Below, piece by piece: positions 33,736 to 42,979 of a stretch of 53,850 nt of DNA. A program made the translations under genes and the position numbers. The DNA is from an uncultured Eggerthella sp. (GTDB taxonomy: Bacteria; Actinomycetota; Coriobacteriia; Coriobacteriales; Eggerthellaceae). Below the pieces are notes generated by a model. It did not search any database, was not told the origin of the DNA, and saw nothing but the letters and a program-made list of their open reading frames with translations. Each line of letters begins with the position of its first letter. Position 1 is the first letter of the stretch. Where the stretch lies: NCBI GenBank assembly GCA_900556585.1, contig USPD01000006.1:1-53850 (forward strand), written 5' to 3'.

Positions 33736-34566
33736 TTACTTCTTGCGACGGCGGATAATCAAGCGGCTTGAAGCCTTCTTGGGGTTGCGGGTGCGATGAC
33801 CCTTGGTAGATACGCCCCATGGAGTAACTGGGTGACGACCAGAAGACTTGTTCTTACCTTCACCACCACCATGAGGATGGTCAACAGGGTTCATAACCGT
33901 ACCACGTACGCTTGGACGAATGCCCTTCCAGCGATTACGGCCAGCCTTACCAATTTTGATGTTGCCATGTTCAGCGTTACCAACTTCACCTACGGTTGCG
34001 CGGCACGTAATAAGAACACGACGCATTTCGGAAGAAGGCATACGAAGAATTGCGTATTTGCCTTCCTTACCCATGAGCTGAATGCTAGTGCCAGCAGAAC
34101 GAGCAATTGCTGCACCGCGACCAGGCTGGAGCTCTACTGCATGAACAAGAGTGCCAACTGGAATTGCGGAAAGTGGCAATGCGTTGCCTGGCTTAATGTC
34201 TGCATCAGCGCCAGAGATTACGGTTTCGCCTACCTTGAGGCCCTTTGGCTGAAGAATGTAGCGCTTTTCGCCATCAGCATAGTGAAGAAGAGCGATACGA
34301 GCGCTGCGGTTAGGGTCGTACTCGATCGTTGCAACTTTTGCTGGAATACCATCCTTGTTGCGCTTGAAGTCGATGATACGGTAACGACGCTTGGTACCGC
34401 CACCCTGATGACGGGTGGTAACGCGGCCGTTGTTGTTACGACCAGCCTTCTTGGGCAAAGGTGCCAACAGAGACTTCTCAGGAGTAGTGCTGGTAATATC
34501 AGCAAAATCCGAGACGGTCTGGAAGCGGCGCCCAGGGCTCGTGGGCTTGTACTGTTTTACTCCCAT
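33736..34566 (-). CDS. rplB: 50S ribosomal protein L2
   Basis: A 276-residue L2, needed for peptidyl transfer. It contains KPTSPGRRFQT, RYRIIDFKRNKDGIPAKV and the catalytic-region VMNPVDHPHGGGEGK with the conserved His. Its normal upstream neighbour rplW is 17 kb away at 51535. A leader and promoter (34567-34748) precede it instead. Confidence 0.97.
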   Translation of the reverse strand: MGVKQYKPTSPGRRFQTVSDFADITSTTPEKSLLAPLPKKAGRNNNGRVTTRHQGGGTKRRYRIIDFKRNKDGIPAKVATIEYDPNRSARIALLHYADGEKRYILQPKGLKVGETVISGADADIKPGNALPLSAIPVGTLVHAVELQPGRGAAIARSAGTSIQLMGKEGKYAILRMPSSEMRRVLITCRATVGEVGNAEHGNIKIGKAGRNRWKGIRPSVRGTVMNPVDHPHGGGEGKNKSSGRHPVTPWGVSTKGHRTRNPKKASSRLIIRRRKK

Positions 34567-34748
34567 TTTCTTCCTTTCTATGGGCCTAAACTGGATGTTT
34601 ACGCCCTCGGTCTTATGTGGTCTCCATCACCGCCATGAGAACCTTTGGGAGAGGGCTCCCGGCGACTCCGAGTTACCACGCGCCCGGGTGTATCCATAAA
34701 CAGCCAGACGCAAACGAGAATTATACTGAGGAATAAGGATGTATGCAA
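34567..34748 (-). promoter_or_regulatory. Promoter and leader RNA region of the rplB unit
   Basis: A minus-strand TATAAT (34720-34725) with TTGCAT 17 bases upstream (34743-34748) is a good promoter. The roughly 150-base GC-richer leader contains GGGAG-CCCT-CTCCC and GGGC...GGCCC pairing. The remainder to 34849 is AT-rich without a gene. In the canonical operon this position is occupied by the rplW-rplB junction, so this promoter is needed after the split. Confidence 0.65.
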
Positions 34749-34849
34749 GTTAAAAGTTTGGGTCTTTTATTCTTCGCAAAGAATTCACATTTACTCGCAA
34801 ACGCACTATTAGTACTAAACATTGGAATGGTACCTAAACAGGCTATTAT

Positions 34850-36052
34850 TCAGGCTTTGTTGCGCGCAATACGCAAGCGCGGCAACAAAGCTGCCAACCC
34901 GTAAGCCAACGCTGCTAAGCCAACTAATCCTGCCACCAAACCGATAGAGCTAATCCCCAATGAAGTTACCACTACTCCACCAACAGCAGAACCACTGCCA
35001 ATCCCAAAATTAAAAATACCTGAGTAAATTGATGTTGCAACCGCTTGATCATCTAATTGAGCATATCGAATGATTTCTGACTGAAGAGCCACATTTAATG
35101 CGGCGCAGTCCATACCTAATATAAGGCACATAACAATTACTCCAATACCAAACGCCTGAAGCAATGACAGCAAAAACAAAGCTGCAACCAAACTAGCAAT
35201 GCATCCCGTAAGAAATTTCAAGCGAATCCGAACATAGAATTTCGAAAACAGCATACTTCCAACTACGCCAGTTAAACCAAAGCCAGCGATTACAAGCGTT
35301 ACTTCAATTTCGTTAAAACCAACGCTCTGCAGCAAAAACGGTTCAATATAGCTGTAACAAAAATAATAAGCGCTCGCAATCAATGCGATGAAAACATAGA
35401 TTCCGCGAAGCTGTTTAGTTCCTAATAATGTCGGTAATTTTTTCAAAGTAAAAGGCTGTGATGCAGGAAGCGTTGGTAGGACACGCCATAGATATATAAG
35501 TATCAGTACCGAAATTATGGCAACAATTGCAAAAGTCATACGCCAACCCAATACCAAGCCAATTACGCGCCCAATAGGCAATCCAGCAATAAGAGCAACC
35601 GATTCACCCATGACAACAATGCCCATTGCCATATGGCGATGATCTTCGCTTACCACCCTAACTGCAAGCGGAGGCGCAATCGACCAAAAAATAGCATGTG
35701 CACATGCCACTACAATTCGAGACGCCATAAGTATGGAAAAGCTTGCTGCAATTGATGACAAGAATTGACCAAGTGCAAACACAGCCATTACCAACAACAG
35801 CAGGCGCTTAAATTCAATGCGCGAAGCCAGAATCATTAATGGTAAAGAAAGAATCATAACCACCCAGGCATATACGGAAATAATCATGCCTGCCTGTGCG
35901 TCTGTTACCGCAAAACTCCGTGCTATATCAGTAAGCAAGGCTACTGGCATAAATTCTGAGCTACTAAATATAAAAGCAGCAACAGTAATACCTGCTAACG
36001 GGAGTATTTCACGTAAGTTCATACCGGGCTTTTTATTTCTGGATTTTGCCAT
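34850..36052 (-). CDS. MFS efflux transporter, SotB/AraJ-like (DHA1)
   Basis: A 400-residue, 12-helix MFS protein. The first helices read AAFIFSSSEFMPVALLTDIA and QAGMIISVYAWVVMILSLPL, the pattern of the SotB/AraJ sugar and drug efflux group. The ATG at 36052 follows GAAGG. The frame extends to 36124 without an RBS. It is the first gene of the accessory segment next to rplB, transcribed toward rplB. Its substrate is unknown. The intergenic 36053-36253 carries promoters for it and the antiporter but no clear operator. Confidence 0.8.
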   Translation of the reverse strand: MAKSRNKKPGMNLREILPLAGITVAAFIFSSSEFMPVALLTDIARSFAVTDAQAGMIISVYAWVVMILSLPLMILASRIEFKRLLLLVMAVFALGQFLSSIAASFSILMASRIVVACAHAIFWSIAPPLAVRVVSEDHRHMAMGIVVMGESVALIAGLPIGRVIGLVLGWRMTFAIVAIISVLILIYLWRVLPTLPASQPFTLKKLPTLLGTKQLRGIYVFIALIASAYYFCYSYIEPFLLQSVGFNEIEVTLVIAGFGLTGVVGSMLFSKFYVRIRLKFLTGCIASLVAALFLLSLLQAFGIGVIVMCLILGMDCAALNVALQSEIIRYAQLDDQAVATSIYSGIFNFGIGSGSAVGGVVVTSLGISSIGLVAGLVGLAALAYGLAALLPRLRIARNKA

Positions 36053-36253
36053 AAACCGACCTTCAAAACATTGCATTACATTAGCCATTTCAAGACAAAC
36101 GCGCATTATTATACGAATACACAACGACCTTTTATAAATTAGTTACACTTTTTACTTATATTTAGTAAAGCTTTTGAAATGGGTTCACACCTTATGAACT
36201 GCATATTCGAACTACAATTGTTCCCCACCAACATTGCCATTTAAAGGAATTTT

Positions 36254-37459
36254 ATGACGCACGATTTTATATCACTTGCCATCATCGCCCTTATTGCGGC
36301 GCTAGCTCCTCTTATCGCGAATCTAATCCCTAAAAAGCCTATACCAGAAACGGTTCTCTTACTGATAGGAGGTGCGGTTTTAGGTCCATCATTTCTCAAC
36401 CATATTTGGTTAGATGAAAGCGTTCTTTTTATTTCCGATCTTGGAACCGCCATGCTGTTCTTATTAGCTGGCTTGGAAATCAATCCCAAAACTATCACAG
36501 GAGCAGAAGGTAAACGTGGTCTTGTTACGTGGGTAGTTACTCTACTGATCGCATTAGCTATTGTGCTAGGTGTTTCGGTCCTAGGAATTAATGCACCTCT
36601 TCTTGAATCAATAGCAGTTGCCATTGCTCTTACTACAACTGCTATTGGGGCATTGATGCCCATCCTTAAAGAACGTGGCGTTTTGGAAACACGCTTTGGC
36701 CAATCTGTTCTTGCTTACGGTGCTTGGGGCGAATTGGGTCCCGTTGTTGCTATGGCGCTTTTGCTTTCGACCCGATCTCCTTGGGTAACTATTGTTATTT
36801 TGTGCATATTTGCAGCCATTGCTATAATGCTTGCTGTTTTAGGCCAGCGTGCAGCAAAAGCAGAGCGAACGCTTTTCAAGATACTTTCCGCTGGACGTCA
36901 TACCACTTCCCAAACGTTCGTGCGTGTAACAATGTTGCTTCTTATTGCTTTAGTTGCTGCTTCATCGCTTTTTGAACTCGACATTGTACTTGGCGCTTTT
37001 GCTGCTGGATTTATTCTGCGCTACATCATCCCCGAAAATGATCACGCTCTCGAGCTAAAGCTTAACGCTATTGGATATGGCTTTTTGATCCCCTTGTTCT
37101 TTGTTGTGTCGGGCGCAAAAATTGATATAAGTTCTGTAGCAAGTCAGCCGCTGCTTCTCATAGGATTTGTTGCTGCATTACTGCTTGTTCGCGCAGTCCC
37201 TATTTTCGTTGCACTTCGTACCGATGCCGCACCTGACGTCAAGGCGCTAGGAGCACGCAACCATGCAAGTGTTGCTTTTTATTGCACCACGGCACTGCCG
37301 CTCATTGTTGCTGTAACAACCGTAGCCGTCGATGCTGGCGTAATGTCGGATTCTCTTGCATCAATATTTATTTCCGCAGGTGCTCTAACGGTACTGATTA
37401 TGCCCTTGCTCGCAAACATAGCCTATCAAGCACCCAACAAACAGGCACCTTCCAGATAG
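36254..37459 (+). CDS. CPA2-type cation:proton antiporter
   Basis: A 401-residue membrane protein of the monovalent cation:proton antiporter-2 family with about 12-13 helices (PIPETVLLLIGGAVLGPSF, LGTAMLFLLAGLEI, VAIALTTTAIGALMPILKE). The ion-site helix reads YGAWGELGPVV instead of the Asp-Asp or Asn-Asp pair of electrogenic forms, suggesting an electroneutral Na+ or K+/H+ exchanger. No TrkA-N regulatory domain follows. RBS AAAGGAA. Confidence 0.83.
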   Translation: MTHDFISLAIIALIAALAPLIANLIPKKPIPETVLLLIGGAVLGPSFLNHIWLDESVLFISDLGTAMLFLLAGLEINPKTITGAEGKRGLVTWVVTLLIALAIVLGVSVLGINAPLLESIAVAIALTTTAIGALMPILKERGVLETRFGQSVLAYGAWGELGPVVAMALLLSTRSPWVTIVILCIFAAIAIMLAVLGQRAAKAERTLFKILSAGRHTTSQTFVRVTMLLLIALVAASSLFELDIVLGAFAAGFILRYIIPENDHALELKLNAIGYGFLIPLFFVVSGAKIDISSVASQPLLLIGFVAALLLVRAVPIFVALRTDAAPDVKALGARNHASVAFYCTTALPLIVAVTTVAVDAGVMSDSLASIFISAGALTVLIMPLLANIAYQAPNKQAPSR

Positions 37460-37839
37460 TGCCATTCGAATGCATTTAAAGTGGCTACGGTTACATAAAT
37501 ACCCAATAGAAATGAAAAAAGTTTTCAACTGAAATGAGTTTGATAGATTACTTTCAAGAACTAATAAAGTGTAATTTTTTTTACAAATCTTTACCGTTAA
37601 TCGACATGTCTTAGCACACTTTTTCCATTTTTGAATCCAGTGTTTTTCCTGTTGAACATGCACCTTTTTCTCAGTTATAAGAATCAGTTTGTAAAAGTTA
37701 AAAATTATATACGAAAAGGAAATAGTTCAACTCGTAGAGCAAAACGCGTTCAAATGCTAGGATAGGGTTTGAACAGGAGGTTCAGAAACGCTTGAACCGC
37801 CTTTCCATTCGATCAATTAATGAGGAGAGGATCGTTATT
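37460..37839. other. Upstream region of the acyl-CoA dehydrogenase gene with dyad
   Basis: 380 bases without a gene. GTTCAAA (37748-37754) and TTTGAAC (37768-37774) form an inverted repeat, with related GTTCAA and TTGAACC elements nearby (37727, 37791), which suggests operators or tandem half-sites. A GGAGG at 37776-37780 precedes an in-frame TTG at 37792, but the main start at 37840 has a better RBS. No terminator of the antiporter was identified. Confidence 0.45.
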
Positions 37840-39003
37840 ATGGATTTTCAGCTTACTGACGAACAGGAATTGCTGATCGAAAGCGCTCGCGAGTATGCTA
37901 ACCGCTATTTCACCGATGAAGCGGTAAAACAAGCCTACGAAGTAGATCATCACATCAGCATCGAAGCTGCTATGGCTTATCGCGAAGCAGGCTTTATGAT
38001 GCTTGGCCTTCCTGAGGAAGTTGGTGGCGTTCCAGTAGACAAGCTTACCGAAGTTCTTTTGGTTGAAAAGCTTCACGAATTCACTGGTGTTACCCTGCCT
38101 TTTGTAACCGACTTCAATACCATTACCGACGTTATTGACTTCGGCACCAAAGAACAGCAAGAAATGATTATGGATGCTATCGAAAACGTAGAAAGCACCT
38201 GTATTGCTTGCTCCGCAATTTCTGAACCTGCTGCTGGTTCCGACAACAATGCTATGACTTGTGTTACCAAAAAGCAGCCCGACGGCACTTACCTGCTCAA
38301 CGGCCAGAAAACCTGGGTTACCTTGGGCGGTCTTTCCATCTACACTATGGTTGTTGCTAAGGATGAAGATCCTTCCTATGAAAACGACAAGTACTCCTTG
38401 TGGCTTGTTCCTAACGATACCCCTGGCTTTACCGTTGCTCACCTTGAAAAGGTTGGTCAGCAGGCAATTCCATTTGTTGATCAGTTCTTTGACAATGTTG
38501 TTCTTACCGAAGATATGCGCCTTGGCGAACCCGGCATGGGCTGGAAGCTCCTTATGAAGAAGCTTGAGTTTGAACGCTGCTTGGTTGTTGCTTCCTCTTT
38601 GGGACTTGCACAGGCTGCTTTGAATGATGCAGGCGCATATGCTTCTGAGCGTATCGCATTCAAAAAGCCAATCGCTCATCAGACTCAGATCCAAGAGCAT
38701 CTCTGCGAAATGGAAAACATTATTCAAAACGTACGCATGCGCCTGTATCAAGTAGTTGATATGATTGACCGCGGTGAATCCACTCGTCTTGAATCTGCCT
38801 TGCTCAAGGGTTACGCATGTAAGGAACTTACTCGTGTTGCTGACATGGCAATGGCTATTTATGCTGCTATTGGTTACACCAAGGAAATTCGCGTTGGCCG
38901 TATTTGGGCTGACCTTCGCGGCAACGAAATGGGCGGCGGCACCACTGAGATTATGAATTATATTGCTGGTCGTCAGCTGGTAAAGAAGTACAAGGCAAAG
39001 TAA
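37840..39003 (+). CDS. CaiA-like acyl-CoA dehydrogenase
   Basis: A 387-residue FAD-dependent acyl-CoA dehydrogenase beginning MDFQLTDEQELLIESAREYA. It has the FAD segment SAISEPAAGSD (125-135), WVTLGG, and the C-terminal WADLRGNEMGGGTTEIM. The usual base Glu of YEGTSQ is Gly here (G366). The Glu in FERC (E245) aligns with the helix-G base of isovaleryl-CoA dehydrogenase, and CaiA (crotonobetainyl-CoA reductase) has the same FxxER arrangement. So it may reduce an enoyl-CoA with an electron-transfer flavoprotein as donor. No etf genes are in the window. The ATG at 37840 follows GAGGAGAGG. Transport and CoA-transferase genes lie downstream. Confidence 0.87.
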   Translation: MDFQLTDEQELLIESAREYANRYFTDEAVKQAYEVDHHISIEAAMAYREAGFMMLGLPEEVGGVPVDKLTEVLLVEKLHEFTGVTLPFVTDFNTITDVIDFGTKEQQEMIMDAIENVESTCIACSAISEPAAGSDNNAMTCVTKKQPDGTYLLNGQKTWVTLGGLSIYTMVVAKDEDPSYENDKYSLWLVPNDTPGFTVAHLEKVGQQAIPFVDQFFDNVVLTEDMRLGEPGMGWKLLMKKLEFERCLVVASSLGLAQAALNDAGAYASERIAFKKPIAHQTQIQEHLCEMENIIQNVRMRLYQVVDMIDRGESTRLESALLKGYACKELTRVADMAMAIYAAIGYTKEIRVGRIWADLRGNEMGGGTTEIMNYIAGRQLVKKYKAK

Positions 39004-39322
39004 AAATTAATTAGTACCTGATTAATCATCCATGTAGGCTTAGGTATTTTCTTTCTCTCTCGCCTTTGTTGCCACATGTCTTATTCAAGCTCCTCGATTA
39101 TTCGAGGAGCTTGTTATTTCAAGGGACCAATCACCAAGGCATTTGGATCATATTTCAAATAAATGCTAAACCTGTTTCTCACTCTTAATCCAGAAAGCTA
39201 TAATAAATATTTGCATTTTTGGAAAGTCTACTTCACTTCTTGGTTTCAACTCATCTCGTAACCAAGAAACATAGAACACTTTTGGAATGCAAATTGTTCT
39301 ATCCAATCAAGGAGTTTTACGC
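39004..39322. other. Intergenic region between acyl-CoA dehydrogenase and SstT
   Basis: About 320 bases holding the terminator at 39086-39120. The downstream 200 bases are AT-rich and should contain the sstT promoter. No gene is seen. Confidence 0.5.
39086..39120 (+). terminator. Terminator of the acyl-CoA dehydrogenase gene
   Basis: CAAGCTCCTCGA (39086-39097) pairs perfectly with TCGAGGAGCTTG (39102-39113) around TTAT, then TTATTTC. Confidence 0.85.
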
Positions 39323-40612
39323 ATGAAATCAATCGTAAACGCCTGGACGAGCTTGAGCCTAATCAAGCGTATCGTCATCGGCCTAATTATCGGTGCCCTA
39401 GTTGGTTTATTTGGTCCAAAAGACATTATCATCATCGAACTTCTGGGCACCTTGTTCGTAAATGCACTAAAAGCCGTTGCCCCTCTGCTGGTTTTCTTTC
39501 TGGTAATTAATGCGCTAAGTCGTACTAAACTGCCAAAATCCATGAGAACCGTAATAACCCTTTATGTAATTAGCACCTTATGTGCTGCCCTTACAGCAGT
39601 TGCTGCTTCTTACGCGTTCCCTATCACGCTTACTTTAGCTGAAGCTGGCGAAGCAGAAGCTATTCCTTCTGATATTGGCGAAGTTCTTATGACTTTGCTA
39701 AACAACATGGTAGCTAATCCCGTAGATGCTCTCGTTAATGCAAACTACCTTGGTATTTTGGTATGGGCTATCGTTCTAGGAATCGCCATGCGCTACACCT
39801 CTGAACCAACACGCGATTTCTTTAGCAATATTTCCCACGCAATTTCCGCAATCGTTCGTTGGGTTATCGCTTGCGCACCTTTTGGCATTCTGGGTCTAAT
39901 TTATACTTCTGTTTCCCAGAATGGTCCCGAAATCTTCATTGAATATGGTCAGCTTATTGCTATCCTTTTGGGTTGCATGTTCTTCGCAGCACTGGTAGTA
40001 AATCCTATTCTTGTATTCTTAAATATTCGCAAAAATCCTTACCCCTTAGTTTTCCGATGCTTAAAAGACAGTGGTATTACCGCCTTCTTTACACGCAGTT
40101 CCGCAGCTAATATTCCGGTAAACATGGACCTTTGTCGTCGATTGGGTATTCACGAAGACACTTACTCTGTCGCCATTCCTTTAGGAGCAACCATCAATAT
40201 GGCTGGCGCTGCCGTAACAATTTCTGTTATGACCATGGCAACATGCCATACTTTAGGAATCTCAGTTGATCCTATTACTGCAGTAATTCTTTGTGTTCTT
40301 GCTGCCGTTAGTGCATGTGGCGCTTCGGGTGTTGCTGGCGGATCTTTAATGCTTATTCCTTTATGCTGTTCCCTTTTCGGCATTGGCAACGACATCGCAA
40401 TGCAAGTTGTTGGTATTGGCTTTGTTATTGGCGTTATTCAAGACTCTGTTGAAACTGCCATCAATTCTTCTTCCGATGCCTTGTTCTCTGCCACCGCAGA
40501 CTACAAAGAACGTCGTAAAGCAGGGATCGACTTCGAGCCTGGAAAAGACGCTCCGCAGTGGAAAATAGCTGAATCTGCCCAAAAAGAAACCGCTGAAACA
40601 GCTCAGGCATAA
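39323..40612 (+). CDS. sstT: Serine/threonine:sodium symporter SstT-like
   Basis: A 429-residue DAACS-family symporter. Tip hairpin 1 reads FTRSSAANIPVNM, the substrate/sodium helix reads NMAGAAVTISVMTMA, and hairpin 2 with the following helix reads IGVIQDSVETAINSSSD, matching SstT more than GltP or DctA. It would import Ser/Thr with Na+. The ATG at 39323 follows AAGGAG. An open extension to 39287 is not supported. Its place between a CaiA-like dehydrogenase and a CoA-transferase may be coincidental, since each has its own terminator. Confidence 0.87.
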   Translation: MKSIVNAWTSLSLIKRIVIGLIIGALVGLFGPKDIIIIELLGTLFVNALKAVAPLLVFFLVINALSRTKLPKSMRTVITLYVISTLCAALTAVAASYAFPITLTLAEAGEAEAIPSDIGEVLMTLLNNMVANPVDALVNANYLGILVWAIVLGIAMRYTSEPTRDFFSNISHAISAIVRWVIACAPFGILGLIYTSVSQNGPEIFIEYGQLIAILLGCMFFAALVVNPILVFLNIRKNPYPLVFRCLKDSGITAFFTRSSAANIPVNMDLCRRLGIHEDTYSVAIPLGATINMAGAAVTISVMTMATCHTLGISVDPITAVILCVLAAVSACGASGVAGGSLMLIPLCCSLFGIGNDIAMQVVGIGFVIGVIQDSVETAINSSSDALFSATADYKERRKAGIDFEPGKDAPQWKIAESAQKETAETAQA

Positions 40613-40676
40613 CAAAAGGGGTCTCTATACGCAACATACAAAAGCAGCTTTGCTTACTATTTTTTATGTGCCTATT

Positions 40677-40715
40677 AAAAAGGAGGAGTCGACATAGACT
40701 TCTCCTTTTTATTTC
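40677..40715 (+). terminator. Terminator after sstT
   Basis: AAAAAGGAGGAGTC (40677-40690) pairs with GACTTCTCCTTTTT (40697-40710) with one G-U, followed by ATTTCTT. The left arm contains a GGAGGAG that mimics a Shine-Dalgarno but has no gene. Confidence 0.85.
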
Positions 40716-40878
40716 TTGGAGTTATTTGACGTTAAGTTTTGTTCTATTTATTTTTGAAACTTGTAAACTATAGCGTAAATATTATTAATAATGCGCGTTA
40801 ATATCGCGCGTTTGGCTTTGTGCTACTACTTACGTAATTATTTAGTTTGCCGCTTCAACAAATATAGGAGATTGAATA

Positions 40879-42180
40879 ATGAACAATAACAATACCGCCG
40901 AATTGCCCAAAGGCCTAGAAGGTCTTGTTGTTGTAGAATTGGGTGATTACGTAGCTATGCCTGCCTGCCCACGCATGCTTGGTGAACTAGGTGCTACCGT
41001 CTACAAAATTGAAACATTAGGCGGCAACTTACACCGCCTCGATGGGCCAGGATTCGGCATGCCAGAACTGGGTATGGATAATCCCGCCTTCGACATGAGT
41101 AATGCTAATAAGAAGTTTTTATCACTTGATGTTCGCAGCGAAGGTGGCCGTGAAATTGCTCTCAAACTTTTGGAGAAAGCGCACATCTTTGTCACTAGCC
41201 TTCGCACCCCTAGTCTTAAACGTCTAGGTTTTGACTACGAGACACTGCATAAGCAATTCCCTAAATTAGTGTACGGACAAATGCGCGGCTACGGCGAGCG
41301 TGGACCTATGAAGGACGCGAAAGGCTTTGATGCTACCTGTTATTCAGCACGTGGTGGTCTTCTAATGTCTATCCCTCAAGCAGGTGAACATTTCATGCCT
41401 GGTAATATGCCTGCCGCATTTGGCGACTGGAATGCAAGCATCGCACTTGGCATGGGTCTTATGAGCGCACTTTGGCGTGCCGAAAAAACGGGCGTGGGTG
41501 ACTTAGTAACTGTTAACTTGCATCACATGGCTTTGTGGGCCATGCAAGTTGCAGTAGTTTCTCAGCCTTTCGGAGTTCCCTACCCCAAGAACCGCAACAT
41601 GGCAACCTGCCCTACTAATAACTGTTATCGCACAAAAGATGGCGTTTGGTTCTTGATTTGCTACGGATCTTATGACGCGTGGTATCCCTTCGTCATGCGC
41701 CTTATTGGGCTACCCGAATATGCAGAGGATGAGCGTTATACCAACTGCGCCAAGATTAATGAAACAGGCGAAGTAGCGGATGTTGTAACACTTATTGGAA
41801 ATGCCTTCGAACAACATGACTGGGAGTATTGGGAAAAGCTTTTCATTGAAAAAGATGTACCCTACGCGCGCTGCAATACGATGGAAGATGTGATGCAGGA
41901 CGAAGAGGCATATGCCAACGATATCCTGCGCCCTATTCATTACGACAGCATCGGAGACCACTGCATCACTACTGCTCCTGTGCGTATGGCTTCCGTTGGT
42001 GATCCCGAAATAACTCGCGCAAAACCGCTTGGTTACGACACTGCTTCAGTCATGCATGATTTAGGCTATAACGACAGCGAAATTCAAGACTTTGCAGACA
42101 AGAAATATATTCGCTGCTTTAAGGGAGAAACGCCTGAGTCACTTGATGAGATTTCCTACGGACCAGACCATCAAGCATAG
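40879..42180 (+). CDS. Family III CoA-transferase, FldA/CaiB type (paralogue)
   Basis: A 433-residue family III CoA-transferase closely similar to the protein at 3976. Shared blocks are GLEG...VAMPACPRMLGELGAT, NKKFLSLDVRSEGG, QMRGYGERGP, KGFDAT, PQAGEHFMPGNMPAAFGDWNAS and CPTNNCYRTKDGVWFLICYGSYD. The predicted catalytic Asp is D183. The first ten residues (Asn-rich) are an extension relative to the paralogue. RBS TAGGAG. It is monocistronic with a strong terminator. Both paralogues have segments of the FldA/HadA type, so both may act on aryl or branched carboxylates. That is inference. Confidence 0.9.
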   Translation: MNNNNTAELPKGLEGLVVVELGDYVAMPACPRMLGELGATVYKIETLGGNLHRLDGPGFGMPELGMDNPAFDMSNANKKFLSLDVRSEGGREIALKLLEKAHIFVTSLRTPSLKRLGFDYETLHKQFPKLVYGQMRGYGERGPMKDAKGFDATCYSARGGLLMSIPQAGEHFMPGNMPAAFGDWNASIALGMGLMSALWRAEKTGVGDLVTVNLHHMALWAMQVAVVSQPFGVPYPKNRNMATCPTNNCYRTKDGVWFLICYGSYDAWYPFVMRLIGLPEYAEDERYTNCAKINETGEVADVVTLIGNAFEQHDWEYWEKLFIEKDVPYARCNTMEDVMQDEEAYANDILRPIHYDSIGDHCITTAPVRMASVGDPEITRAKPLGYDTASVMHDLGYNDSEIQDFADKKYIRCFKGETPESLDEISYGPDHQA

Positions 42181-42189
42181 TCATCAAAT

Positions 42190-42235
42190 GGTGGGGTTCT
42201 GGAGTTGCATGTAAACTCCAGAACCCCACCCCTAT
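42190..42235 (+). terminator. Strong terminator after the third CoA-transferase
   Basis: A perfect 17-bp stem (42190-42206 / 42214-42230) around a 7-base loop follows the stop by 10 bases, then CCTATTTAAAA. In minus RNA it also reads into A/T, so it may serve the arsC-family gene from the other side. Confidence 0.85.
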
Positions 42236-42331
42236 TTAAAAACTCACTTAGCATTTAATCTTGATCTTAGATCAATACTTTTAATTCATACGCTCCTATA
42301 GTTTCTAATGAAGTGTCGAACTTGCAAATTT

Positions 42332-42694
42332 CTACTTCAGATTGGCTTCCCATTCAGGCTCTTTGAAGCCAACAAGAACAAAATCATCCCCTATGATAAG
42401 AGGACGCTTTACCAACATGCCATTTGTTGCCAAAAGTGCGTAGGCATCTTCGTTGCTCATGCCTTCATCAAGTTTTGCCTTAATATTCTGTTCGCGATAG
42501 AGCATACCGCTTGTGTTAAATAGCCGACGAATTGGCAAATCACTCTTAGCATGCCACTGAGCAAGTTCTTCTGCCGTTGGATTATCCTCAACAATATGCC
42601 TATCCGTATACTGAATACCGTTTTCATCAAGCCACTTCTTGGCTTTTTTGCACGTAGAACATTTTGGATATTCTAAAAATAATACTGGATTCAT
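42332..42694 (-). CDS. ArsC/Spx-family thioredoxin-fold protein
   Basis: A 120-residue ArsC-family protein with the thioredoxin-like N-terminus FLEYPKCSTCKKAKKWL (C12-x2-C15) and the C-terminal VKRPLIIGDDFVLVGF. Members reduce arsenate with glutathione or thioredoxin or act like Spx on RNA polymerase. The C-x2-C form and the lack of ars genes nearby make a YffB-like reductase of unknown target more likely than arsenate resistance. It precedes (in its direction) no other gene before the terminator. Confidence 0.85.
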   Translation of the reverse strand: MNPVLFLEYPKCSTCKKAKKWLDENGIQYTDRHIVEDNPTAEELAQWHAKSDLPIRRLFNTSGMLYREQNIKAKLDEGMSNEDAYALLATNGMLVKRPLIIGDDFVLVGFKEPEWEANLK

Positions 42695-42720
42695 TTTTGT
42701 TCCTTTTATTAATTGACCAC

Positions 42721-42912
42721 TTATTGAGAAGCTTCTTTAGTTTCATGGTATTGTCCGGAATTTTGAGCATTAATAATCTCGTCATTGCTCTGAGTTAAAT
42801 CTTCAGTAGACGTAGATTTCTCAAGCTTCTTTTTTTCATGCAGTTTCGAAGCGGCGTCTGCTGCACCAAAAGCTAGACAACAAGCAGCTATTATGACCGC
42901 TATTCCCCGCAT
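42721..42912 (-). CDS. Small secreted or membrane-anchored protein of unknown function
   Basis: A 63-residue protein with RBS AAAGGAAG before ATG. Residues 1-20 (MRGIAVIIAACCLAFGAADA) form a signal peptide or membrane anchor. The rest is highly charged and Ser/Thr/Asn-rich, likely disordered. It lies 26 bases upstream of the ArsC-family gene on the same strand, so they may be co-transcribed. No family was recognised. Confidence 0.55.
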   Translation of the reverse strand: MRGIAVIIAACCLAFGAADAASKLHEKKKLEKSTSTEDLTQSNDEIINAQNSGQYHETKEASQ

Positions 42913-42979
42913 ACATCTTCCTTTAATCGTAATTGCTTCTTTATATTGTATCGTTATCTATGTTTGCGCTGTTACTAAA

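Noticed and set aside
33796..34638. 280-codon frame antisense to rplB
   Set aside because: Shadow of the L2 coding sequence with no independent support.
37813..38751. 312-codon frame antisense to the acyl-CoA dehydrogenase
   Set aside because: It is a shadow of the well-conserved plus-strand gene and has no domain or RBS.
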